DNA from: Planctomycetota bacterium
GTDB taxonomy: Bacteria > Planctomycetota > UBA1135 > GCA-002686595
NCBI GenBank assembly: GCA_016779205.1
Contig: JADHOC010000024.1
Location: forward strand, 1-64,000
Direction of reading: 5' to 3'
DNA length: 64,000 nucleotides
Shown piece by piece: positions 43,167-50,444 of this stretch. A model generated the notes under the pieces. The model was not told the origin of the DNA. It worked only from the letters and a program-made list of their open reading frames with translations, and did no database searches. How positions within the stretch are numbered: position 1 is the stretch's first letter; every line of letters starts with the position of its first letter. The translations under genes were made by a program, and so were the position numbers.

Positions 43167-44887
43167 TGGGCCCGTCCATCCTCAACGCGGCCGGACCCCG
43201 GCCCAACCCCGGGGTCCGCGTCGCCTACCGGACCGCCCGCTCCCTGGCCCCCTGCGACCTATGGCTCGCCGGGAACGAGGGGCGGCCGCCGGCCAGACTG
43301 GACGCCCCGCTCCCCGCGGAGGAGCTCGGCAGGTACCCCTCCTCCTCCGCCCTGGAAGCCCTCGTGGCCGAGCGCTTCGCCGTCGACCCCGCCCGGACCC
43401 TGGTCACGGCTGGCGCGGACGACGGCCTCCTGCGCCTCGCCCTCGCCTTCCTCGCCCCCGGACGGGAGCTCGTCCTCCCCACCCCCACCTTCGAGATGAT
43501 CCCGCGCTACGCGGCGCTCGCCGGCGGTGACGTGGTCGAGGTCCCCTGGGAGGACGGCGCCGCCTACCCGGTGGAATCGGTCCTCGCGGCGATCACGCCC
43601 CGCACCTCCCTGATCGCGGTGGTGAGCCCCAACAACCCGACCGGCGCCGTGGCCTCTCCCGAGGACCTGCGGAGGCTCTCCGAGGCCGCCCCCGACGCGC
43701 TCCTGATCGTGGACCAGGCCTACGCCGAGTTCGCTGACGGGGACCTCACGGCGCCGGCCCTGGAGCTCCCGAACGCCGTGGTGCTGCGCACCATGTCCAA
43801 GGCCTACGGCTGCGCCGGGCTCCGGGTCGGCTTCGCGCTGGGCAGCCCCGAGGTCATCGAGACCCTGCGCGCCGCGGGGAACCCCTACCCGGTCAGCGCC
43901 AGCGCCCTCGCGGCGGCCGCGGTCCGCCTGGGCGACGACGTCGGTGCGACCGTGGGCCGGGTGCGCCGCGAGCGAGCCGCGCTGCTGGCGACCCTCGAAG
44001 AGCTCGGCGTCAGCGCAGCGCCGAGCCAGGGGAACTTCGTCTTCCTGCGCTCCCCGCGCGCTGTGCAGGTCCGCGACCTCATGGCCGGCCTGGGTATCGC
44101 GGTCCGCGCGTTCCCCGGCGTACCCGAGCTCGCCGACGCCCTCCGGATCACCCTCCCCGGGGACGCGGCCAGCTTCACTCGCCTCGACCGGGCGATCCGC
44201 GCGGCGTTCGCGCCCGAGGCGCTGCTCTTCGATCTCGACGGGGTCCTGGCAGACGTCTCCGGGTCGTACCGGGCGGCGATCCGGGAGACCGCCGCGAGCT
44301 TCGGGGTGGCCCTTGGCGACGACGACATCGCGGACGCCAAGGCCGCGGGCGACGCCAACGACGACTGGCGCCTGACCTGGAGGCTCCTCATGGGCCGGGG
44401 CGTGGACTGCTCCCTGGAGGAGGTCACCTCACGCTTCGAGGCCCTCTACCAGGGGACCGCCGAGGCCCCTGGCCTGCGCCGCACCGAGAGACTGCTCCTG
44501 GACCGAGGCGCCCTCGCCGCGCTCGCGGCGAGTCGTCCGCTGGCGGTGGTCACGGGGCGACCGCGAATCGACGCGCGACGCTTCCTCGAGGAGCAGGGCA
44601 TCGCCGACCTCTTCGCCGTCGTCATCACCCGCGACGACGCCCCGCTCAAGCCCGACCCCGAGCCGGTGCGGCGCGCCATGGCAGCGCTCGGCGTCCGCAC
44701 CGCCTGGATGCTCGGGGACACCCGGGACGACGTGGAGAGCGCGCGCGCCGCCGGGGCCATCCCCATCGGGGTCCTGCCCCCCGGCGGCGCCGACCCGGAC
44801 CGGCGCGCCCTCAAGGACCAGCTCTGCGCCGCCGGCGCAGGGGTCTGCCTGGACCGCACCCCTCAGCTTCAGGAGCTCCTCCCGTGA
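43166..44887 (+). CDS. hisC: Histidinol-phosphate aminotransferase fused to a HAD phosphatase
   Basis: A 573-residue bifunctional protein. Residues 1-350 are a fold-type I aminotransferase of the HisC group: VVSPNNPTGAV, VDQAYAEFADG, and the PLP-Lys motif RTMSKAYGCAGLRVGFA. Residues 352-573 are a HAD phosphatase: LLFDLDGVLADVSG (nucleophile Asp356), VVTGRPR (motif II), LKPDPEPVRRA (motif III Lys) and WMLGDTRDDVESARAAGA (motif IV). In the his operon the fused HAD most likely is histidinol-phosphate phosphatase, so one chain would do two successive steps; no separate phosphatase gene is in the operon. It overlaps hisG by one base and hisB by four. Confidence 0.88.
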   Translation: MGPSILNAAGPRPNPGVRVAYRTARSLAPCDLWLAGNEGRPPARLDAPLPAEELGRYPSSSALEALVAERFAVDPARTLVTAGADDGLLRLALAFLAPGRELVLPTPTFEMIPRYAALAGGDVVEVPWEDGAAYPVESVLAAITPRTSLIAVVSPNNPTGAVASPEDLRRLSEAAPDALLIVDQAYAEFADGDLTAPALELPNAVVLRTMSKAYGCAGLRVGFALGSPEVIETLRAAGNPYPVSASALAAAAVRLGDDVGATVGRVRRERAALLATLEELGVSAAPSQGNFVFLRSPRAVQVRDLMAGLGIAVRAFPGVPELADALRITLPGDAASFTRLDRAIRAAFAPEALLFDLDGVLADVSGSYRAAIRETAASFGVALGDDDIADAKAAGDANDDWRLTWRLLMGRGVDCSLEEVTSRFEALYQGTAEAPGLRRTERLLLDRGALAALAASRPLAVVTGRPRIDARRFLEEQGIADLFAVVITRDDAPLKPDPEPVRRAMAALGVRTAWMLGDTRDDVESARAAGAIPIGVLPPGGADPDRRALKDQLCAAGAGVCLDRTPQLQELLP

Positions 44888-45498
44888 CCGACACCCTCCC
44901 CACCGCCCGCGCCCCGCGGGTCACCTCCCGCCGCCGCGAGACCGCCGAGACCTCGGTGGAGCTCCGGCTCAACCTGGACGGCTCGGGCCGCGCTGAGGTC
45001 TCCACCGGCCTGCGCTTCCTCGACCACATGCTCGACGCCCTCGCGCGCCACGCGCGCCTGGACCTGACGCTGAAGTGCCAGGGGGACCTGGACGTCGATG
45101 ACCACCACACCGTGGAGGACTGCGCCATCGTCCTCGGCGGCGCCCTCGATGAGCTGCTCGGCGAGCGCCGCGGGATCACCCGCTTCGGCAGCGCCTACGC
45201 TCCCCTCGACGAGGCGCTGGCCCGGGTGGTCGTGGACCTCTCCGGCCGCCCCTGGCCCGAGGTCGACCTCGGCCTCCGGCGCGAGCGCCTGGGGACGGTG
45301 GCCTGCGAGAACCTGACCCACTTCCTGCAGACCCTCGCCATCGAGGGGCGCATGGCCCTGCACGTGGATGTCCTGCGCGGTGAGAACGACCACCACCGCG
45401 CCGAGGCCGCCTTCAAGGCCCTCGCGCTCGCGCTCCGTCAAGCCCTGGCCTCCGACGGCGCGGACTTGGTGCCCAGCACCAAGGGGGTGCTCTCATGA
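44884..45498 (+). CDS. hisB: Imidazoleglycerol-phosphate dehydratase
   Basis: Monofunctional IGP dehydratase, 204 residues, lacking the N-terminal phosphatase domain of enterobacterial HisB. Manganese-site motifs are LRFLDHMLDALARHARLDL, DDHHTVEDCAIVLG and NDHHRAEAAFKALALAL. The start is GTG at 44884, which overlaps the HisC-HAD stop by four bases (GTGA). It overlaps hisH by four bases at 45495-45498. Confidence 0.95.
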   Translation: MTDTLPTARAPRVTSRRRETAETSVELRLNLDGSGRAEVSTGLRFLDHMLDALARHARLDLTLKCQGDLDVDDHHTVEDCAIVLGGALDELLGERRGITRFGSAYAPLDEALARVVVDLSGRPWPEVDLGLRRERLGTVACENLTHFLQTLAIEGRMALHVDVLRGENDHHRAEAAFKALALALRQALASDGADLVPSTKGVLS

Positions 45499-46133
45499 GC
45501 CCGGACCTCGTCCTCGTGCGCACGGGCGTCGCCAACGTGGCGTCCGTGATCGCCGCCTTCCGGCGCCTCGGCGTCGAGCCGAGGCTCTCCGACGACCCCG
45601 TGGAGATCCGCCGGGCCGACGCCGTGGTGCTGCCCGGCGTCGGCGCGTTCGCCGCGGGCATGGCGCGGCTTCAGGACGCCGGGCTCGTCGCTCCCCTTCG
45701 GGCGCGCGTCGAGCGCGGCGAGCCGACCCTCGCGGTGTGCCTGGGCGTCCAGCTCCTCGGCCTCGAGAGCGAGGAGGCCCCCGGCGTGAGCGGGCTCGGC
45801 GTCGCCCCGGCCCGCACCCGGAGGCTCGTGGACGCGCCCCGTCTGCCGCACTTCGGCTGGAACCAGGTGGAGCCAGATCTCACCTGCCGCACGGTCTGCC
45901 CGGGCGAGGCCTACTTCGCCCACAGCTACCGCCTCGACGACGACGCCTCCCTCGCCGCCGAGGGCTGGTCCGTCGCGCGGACCCGCGAGGGCGAGGACTT
46001 CGTGGCCGCCATCGAGCGCGGCGCGGTGCTGGGGTGCCAGTTCCACCCCGAGCTCTCCGGCGCCTACGGCGCGGCGCTCATGGAGCGCTGGCTCGAGCGC
46101 GCCGCGCTCGCCTGCGCGGGGGGGGTCGTCTGA
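45495..46133 (+). CDS. hisH: Imidazole glycerol phosphate synthase, glutamine amidotransferase subunit
   Basis: Class I glutaminase subunit, 212 residues, that feeds ammonia to HisF. The catalytic Cys is in LAVCLGVQLLGLES, and the His and Glu of the triad are in GCQFHPELSG. The N-terminal VLVRTGVANVASV and VLPGVGAFAAGM match the family. It starts at ATG 45495, overlapping hisB by four bases, and ends overlapping the hisF start by one base. Confidence 0.95.
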   Translation: MSPDLVLVRTGVANVASVIAAFRRLGVEPRLSDDPVEIRRADAVVLPGVGAFAAGMARLQDAGLVAPLRARVERGEPTLAVCLGVQLLGLESEEAPGVSGLGVAPARTRRLVDAPRLPHFGWNQVEPDLTCRTVCPGEAYFAHSYRLDDDASLAAEGWSVARTREGEDFVAAIERGAVLGCQFHPELSGAYGAALMERWLERAALACAGGVV

Positions 46134-46939
46134 TGGTCCGCCTCCGAGTCATCCCCTGCCTGGACGTGAAGGACGGGCGGGTCGTGAAGGGCGTCCGCTT
46201 CCAGGGCCTCCGTGACGCGGGAGACCCCGTGGAGCGCGCGGCCGCCTACGAGGCCTCCGGCGCCGACGAGCTCTGCCTCCTCGACGTCTCCGCCACCCGC
46301 GAGGGCCGTGCCAGCGCGGTCGAGACCGTGCGCGCGGTCCGGGCGGTGATCGGCATCCCCCTCACCGTGGGCGGGGGCGTGCGCCGCCTCGAGGACGCCG
46401 CCCGGCTGCTGGACGCGGGGGCCGACAAGGTCGCGGTCAACACCGCCGCCCTGGAACGGCCCGCGCTGCTGGCGGAGATCAAGGAGCGGCTGGGAGCCCA
46501 GTGCACCGTGCTCTCCCTCGACGCGGCCCGCCGCGGCGACGCCGGGCAGCCCGGCTCCACGCTCCGCTGGGAGGTGGTCGTGGCCGGCGGGACCCGGCGC
46601 ACGGGGACCGACGCCATCGAGTGGGCCCGCCGCGCGGTGGACCTCGGCGCCGGCGAGATCCTCGCCACGAGCTGGGACCGCGACGGCACGGGCGAGGGAT
46701 ACGACGTGGAGCTGCTCCGCGCTCTCTCCGAAGCAGTCCCTGTCCCCCTCATCGCCAGCGGCGGGGCCCGCACCGCCCTCCACATGGAGACCGCTCTCGA
46801 CGCCGGCGCGAGCGCGGTGCTCGCCGCCTCCATCTTCCATGACGGCCTCACCACCGTCGACCTCATCAAGCGCGAGCTCGCCCGATCGGGCCGCGACGTC
46901 CGCCCCTCACCGACCCCCACCCCCTCCACCCTCGGATGA
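46133..46939 (+). CDS. hisF: Imidazole glycerol phosphate synthase, cyclase subunit
   Basis: TIM-barrel cyclase that forms IGP and AICAR from PRFAR and ammonia, 268 residues. RVIPCLDVKDGRVVKGVRF holds the first catalytic Asp and VLSLDAARRG the second; phosphate-binding loops are GGGVRRLEDA and IASGGARTALHM. The C-terminal ~16 residues (Pro/Ser/Thr-rich) are a non-conserved tail. It overlaps hisH by one base and the HisA-I-E gene by four. Confidence 0.95.
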   Translation: MVRLRVIPCLDVKDGRVVKGVRFQGLRDAGDPVERAAAYEASGADELCLLDVSATREGRASAVETVRAVRAVIGIPLTVGGGVRRLEDAARLLDAGADKVAVNTAALERPALLAEIKERLGAQCTVLSLDAARRGDAGQPGSTLRWEVVVAGGTRRTGTDAIEWARRAVDLGAGEILATSWDRDGTGEGYDVELLRALSEAVPVPLIASGGARTALHMETALDAGASAVLAASIFHDGLTTVDLIKRELARSGRDVRPSPTPTPSTLG

Positions 46940-48207
46940 TCATCCCCAGCATTGACCTCATGCGAGGCTCCACCGTCCAGCTCGTGGGCGGCGAGGAGCT
47001 CGCCATCGAGGCGGGCGACCCCCGCCCCCTCCTCGACCGCTTCAGCCGCGTCGGGGAGACCGCCGTGATCGACCTCGACGCCGCCACCGGCGAGGGGTCG
47101 AACGAGGAGCTCATCACGGAGCTGTGTCGGCGCGGCCCCGTCCGCGTGGGCGGCGGCATCCGCGACCTCGAGACCGCCCGGCGCTGGCTCGACCGGGGCG
47201 CGCGGAAGATCATCATCGGCACGGCAGCGAACCCGGAGCTGCTGCGCCAGCTCCCCCGGGAGCGCGTCATCGTCGCCCTCGACTCCCGCGACGGGGAGGT
47301 GGTGGTCGAGGGCTGGCGCAAGCGGACCGGGCGCGGCGTCGAGGAGCGCATGGCGGAGCTCTCCCCCTTCGCATCGGGCTTCCTCGTGACCTTCGTGGAG
47401 CTCGAGGGACGGCTCGGGGGGACCGCGCTGGACCGGGTCCGCGGGCTCGTCGAGGCCGCCGGAGACGCGCGGGTGACCGTGGCCGGCGGCGTGACCCGCA
47501 GCGAGGAGGTCGCCGCCCTCGACGCCATGGGCGCCGACGCCCAGGTGGGCATGGCGCTCTACACCGGCGCCCTGCCCCTGGTGGACGCGTTCTCCGCGCC
47601 GCTGAGCTCCGAGCGCTCGGACGGGCTCATCGCGACGGTGGTCACCGACGAGCTCGGCCGGGCCCTCGGCATGTGCTGGTCCAGTCGGCGCAGCCTCGAG
47701 TACGCCATCGAGAACGGCGTCGGCGCCTACGAGAGCCGACGCCGGGGCCTGTGGGTGAAGGGCGCCAGCTCCGGCGCCACCCAGGACCTGGTCCGCATCG
47801 AGCCGGACTGCGACCGCGACGCCCTGCGCTTCGTCGTGCGACAGGCGGGCGCGGGGTTCTGCCACAAGGAGACCGAGAGCTGCTGGGGCCCCGCCACCGG
47901 GCTACGCGCCCTGGAGCAGACCCTCGCACGACGGCGGACCACCTCGGAGCCGGGCTCCTACAGTCGCCGCCTGTTCGACGACCCCGCGCTCCTCGCGGCG
48001 AAGCTCGCCGAGGAAGCGGCGGAGCTCGCCGAGGCCCGGGGGAGGGACGAGGTCGTCCACGAGGCCGCGGACGTGCTCTACTTCGCCTCGGTGGCCATGG
48101 CCCGCGCGGGGGTCACCCTTGCCGACGTCGAGGGTGAGCTCGACCGCCGCTCCGCCGCCGTCACCCGCCGCGCGGGCGACGCCAAGCCGGAGGTGGAGCG
48201 CTCATGA
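46936..48207 (+). CDS. hisA: Trifunctional HisA-HisI-HisE fusion
   Basis: A 423-residue protein joining three consecutive activities. Residues 1-225 are HisA (ProFAR isomerase): IPSIDLMRGSTVQL and VALDSRDGEVVVEGWRKRTG carry the two catalytic Asp, and VRVGGGIRDLE the phosphate loop. Residues 229-318 are HisI (PR-AMP cyclohydrolase): LWVKGASSGATQDLVRIEPD, the DCDRD metal motif (residues 291-295) and GFCHKETESCW with the zinc-site Cys309 and Cys316. Residues about 322-415 are HisE (PR-ATP pyrophosphatase): LAAKLAEEAAELAEA and EVVHEAADVLYFASVAMA, with the EExxE and HExxD metal ligands. No stops or frameshifts separate them. It overlaps hisF and hisD by four bases each. Confidence 0.9.
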   Translation: MIIPSIDLMRGSTVQLVGGEELAIEAGDPRPLLDRFSRVGETAVIDLDAATGEGSNEELITELCRRGPVRVGGGIRDLETARRWLDRGARKIIIGTAANPELLRQLPRERVIVALDSRDGEVVVEGWRKRTGRGVEERMAELSPFASGFLVTFVELEGRLGGTALDRVRGLVEAAGDARVTVAGGVTRSEEVAALDAMGADAQVGMALYTGALPLVDAFSAPLSSERSDGLIATVVTDELGRALGMCWSSRRSLEYAIENGVGAYESRRRGLWVKGASSGATQDLVRIEPDCDRDALRFVVRQAGAGFCHKETESCWGPATGLRALEQTLARRRTTSEPGSYSRRLFDDPALLAAKLAEEAAELAEARGRDEVVHEAADVLYFASVAMARAGVTLADVEGELDRRSAAVTRRAGDAKPEVERS

Positions 48208-49487
48208 GCACCCCCGACCGCCAGCCCCCCCTCCTGCGGGAGATCCCCCTCGACCAGGTCGAGGCCTCCGCGCCCAGCGCCGTGGGCGAGACCACGCGAA
48301 TCACGGCCAGGTCCATCGTCGACTCGATCCGCTCCGGCGGTGAGGCCGTGCTCCGCGAGTACGCCACCGGCCTGGACGGGCTCCCTCCCTCCGCTCCGCT
48401 GGTCCTCGACCGCGCGGCGCTGGAGCGTGCCAGGGATCAGCTGGATCCGCCCACCAGGGCGCTGCTCGAGCGGACCGCCGAGCGGATCCGCGCCTTCAGC
48501 TGCGCCCAGAAGGCCGCGCTCTCCGACCTCGACGTCCCCGTCCCTGGGGGCCGCGCCGGCCACGAGGTGGTCCCCATCGAGGCCGCCGGCTGCTACGCGC
48601 CCGGCGGTCGCTACCCGCTGCCCTCCTCCGTCCTCATGACCGCCGTGACGGCCCGAGCCGCCGGGGTCGAGCGGGTCGTCGTGGCCTCGCCCAACCCCAG
48701 ACCCATCGTGGTCGCCGCCGCGGCGATCGCCGGCGCCGACAGCCTCCTGACCGTGGGCGGCGCGCAGGCCATCGCGGCCCTGGCCCACGGCGTCCCGGGG
48801 GTCACCGACCCCGTGGACGTGATCGTCGGTCCTGGCAACCGGTGGGTCACCGCGGCCAAGCAGTACGTGTTCGGCGACGTGGGCATCGACCTCCCCGCAG
48901 GCCCCTCCGAGCTCGTGGTCCTCGCCGACGCGTCCGCCGACCCGTCCCTCATCGCCGCTGACCTGCTCGCCCAGGCCGAGCACGACCCCGACGCCCGGCC
49001 GGCCCTGGTGACCACGGAGGCCAGCCTGCTGCCGAGGGTGGAGGCGGAGCTCCAGCGACAGCTGCAGACGCTGGACACCAGGGCCGTGGCGTCCCAGGCC
49101 CTGGCCGCCGGCTTCGCCGCGGTCGCGCCCTCCATGGCCGCGGCCCTCGAGGCCGTGGACCGTCTCGCGCCCGAGCACCTCCAGCTCTGTGTGGAGGACC
49201 CGGACGCCGCGCGGCGTCGCCTCAAGCACCACGGGGCCTCGTTCCTGGGGGAGGGCTCCGCGGAGGTGTTCGGCGACTACGGCGTCGGCCCGAACCACGT
49301 GCTCCCCACGGGCGGCGCGGCCCGCTATTCGGGCGGCCTGTCGGTCTTCAACTTCCTCCGGATCCGGACCTGGCTGCGGCTCGACGACCCCTCCCTGGTC
49401 GCCGCCGACGTGGAGGCCCTGGCCAGGCAGGAGCGCCTCACCGGCCACGCCCGCGCCGCCGCCGCGCGGGTGAGGGCGCCCGTCTGA
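48204..49487 (+). CDS. hisD: Histidinol dehydrogenase
   Basis: NAD-dependent enzyme for the last two oxidations, histidinol to histidine, 427 residues. Family segments are PIEAAGCYAPGGRYPLPSSV, VDVIVGPGNRWVTAAKQYVFG, GIDLPAGPSELVVLAD, and the metal-site motif LAQAEHDPDARPALVT. The late LAPEHLQLCVED and VGPNHVLPTGGAARY are also present. It starts at ATG 48204, overlapping the HisA-I-E stop by four bases, and completes the operon. A weak hairpin lies 27 bases past the stop. Confidence 0.95.
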   Translation: MSTPDRQPPLLREIPLDQVEASAPSAVGETTRITARSIVDSIRSGGEAVLREYATGLDGLPPSAPLVLDRAALERARDQLDPPTRALLERTAERIRAFSCAQKAALSDLDVPVPGGRAGHEVVPIEAAGCYAPGGRYPLPSSVLMTAVTARAAGVERVVVASPNPRPIVVAAAAIAGADSLLTVGGAQAIAALAHGVPGVTDPVDVIVGPGNRWVTAAKQYVFGDVGIDLPAGPSELVVLADASADPSLIAADLLAQAEHDPDARPALVTTEASLLPRVEAELQRQLQTLDTRAVASQALAAGFAAVAPSMAAALEAVDRLAPEHLQLCVEDPDAARRRLKHHGASFLGEGSAEVFGDYGVGPNHVLPTGGAARYSGGLSVFNFLRIRTWLRLDDPSLVAADVEALARQERLTGHARAAAARVRAPV

Positions 49488-49513
49488 TCGCCTGGACGAG
49501 GCCAGGGGGAAGA

Positions 49514-49531
49514 GGTGGCCCGACGGCCACC
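49514..49531 (+). terminator. Weak hairpin after hisD
   Basis: A 7-base perfect stem (49514-49520 with 49525-49531) with loop CGAC. There is no T-run, so its role as the operon terminator is uncertain. Confidence 0.3.
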
Positions 49532-49638
49532 GGACGGACGGGTCGTGGAGGGCTCCGCCCGGCTACGCTCCCCGTCCCCCTGTTCCTCCGCCGCCCTGCC
49601 TACAGGCGATCCGCGGACCCCAGCTTCAGCCCTCCGCC

Positions 49639-50349
49639 GTGACCGCCCTCCCCGCCGACGACACGCTCGACGCCGCCACCCTGACCGCCCACTGGATGCC
49701 CACCCGCGACCGGCTCGTGAGGCAGGACACCGAGAACGACCTGCGCGTCAGGATCCACCGGGCGTGCAAGGCCCTCCGCCAGGGAGAGCGCGCCGAGTCC
49801 GACGGAACCGCCGAGGGCCAGGACGCCTCCATCGTGTTCCGGTGGGTCGCGTTGAATGCGCTCTACGGGGACTGGGACTGGGACGCGGGGATGCCGGCCC
49901 GGGATCGCCAGTCCCTCGACCGCTTCACGAGCGAGGTCACCCGCGTGGACGCCCTGGGGAGGATCCGACAGACCCTCGAGGCGCACGCCGACGACGCGCG
50001 CGCGCTCCTGGAGAGCCCCTTCCTCATCGAGCGATTCTGGCGCGACGGGGAGTGGGACCAGGTCCGCCCCCAACGCGGGCGCGCGCGGAACTTCAACGAG
50101 GAGCTCAGGAGCGAGCGGACCAGCGCCGCGCTCCACCGGGTCCTGATGGTGATCTACTTCCTTCGCTGTCAGATCGTCCACGGCGGCGCGACCATGGGGA
50201 GCAGCGTCAATCGGGTCACGGTCGACCCCGCGGCCCGACTGCTGAGGGCGCTGTCGGGTCAGATCATCGCGGTCTCCATGGAGCGAGGCCTGGAGATGAC
50301 CTGGGGAGAGCTGTGCTATCCACCCGTACCCGGCGACGGATCGTCCTGA
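49639..50349 (+). CDS. HEPN (Apea-like) domain protein
   Basis: A 236-residue soluble protein starting at GTG 49639. The C-terminal half carries ALHRVLMVIYFLRCQIVHGGAT, where R-x4-H followed by G matches the HEPN family signature as in Apea-like HEPN proteins. Upstream, IVFRWVALNALYGDWDWD resembles the typical 'FW..fNaLy' helix of this group. HEPN proteins are often RNases or their inactive relatives; no partner antitoxin (MNT) is next to it, so a toxin role is not supported by context. It begins 151 bases after hisD and may be read through from the his operon. Confidence 0.65.
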   Translation: MTALPADDTLDAATLTAHWMPTRDRLVRQDTENDLRVRIHRACKALRQGERAESDGTAEGQDASIVFRWVALNALYGDWDWDAGMPARDRQSLDRFTSEVTRVDALGRIRQTLEAHADDARALLESPFLIERFWRDGEWDQVRPQRGRARNFNEELRSERTSAALHRVLMVIYFLRCQIVHGGATMGSSVNRVTVDPAARLLRALSGQIIAVSMERGLEMTWGELCYPPVPGDGSS

Positions 50350-50444
50350 GGCGGCGGCCTTCCTGAATGAGCCACCGCCGGATCGGGGCGTGGGGAAGGC
50401 CCGGCTCGGAGCAGCGATCTCGGGCGAGATGGGTATCCTCGGGG

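Noticed and set aside
49639..50349. HEPN-MNT toxin-antitoxin module
   Set aside because: No nucleotidyltransferase antitoxin gene is adjacent on either side.
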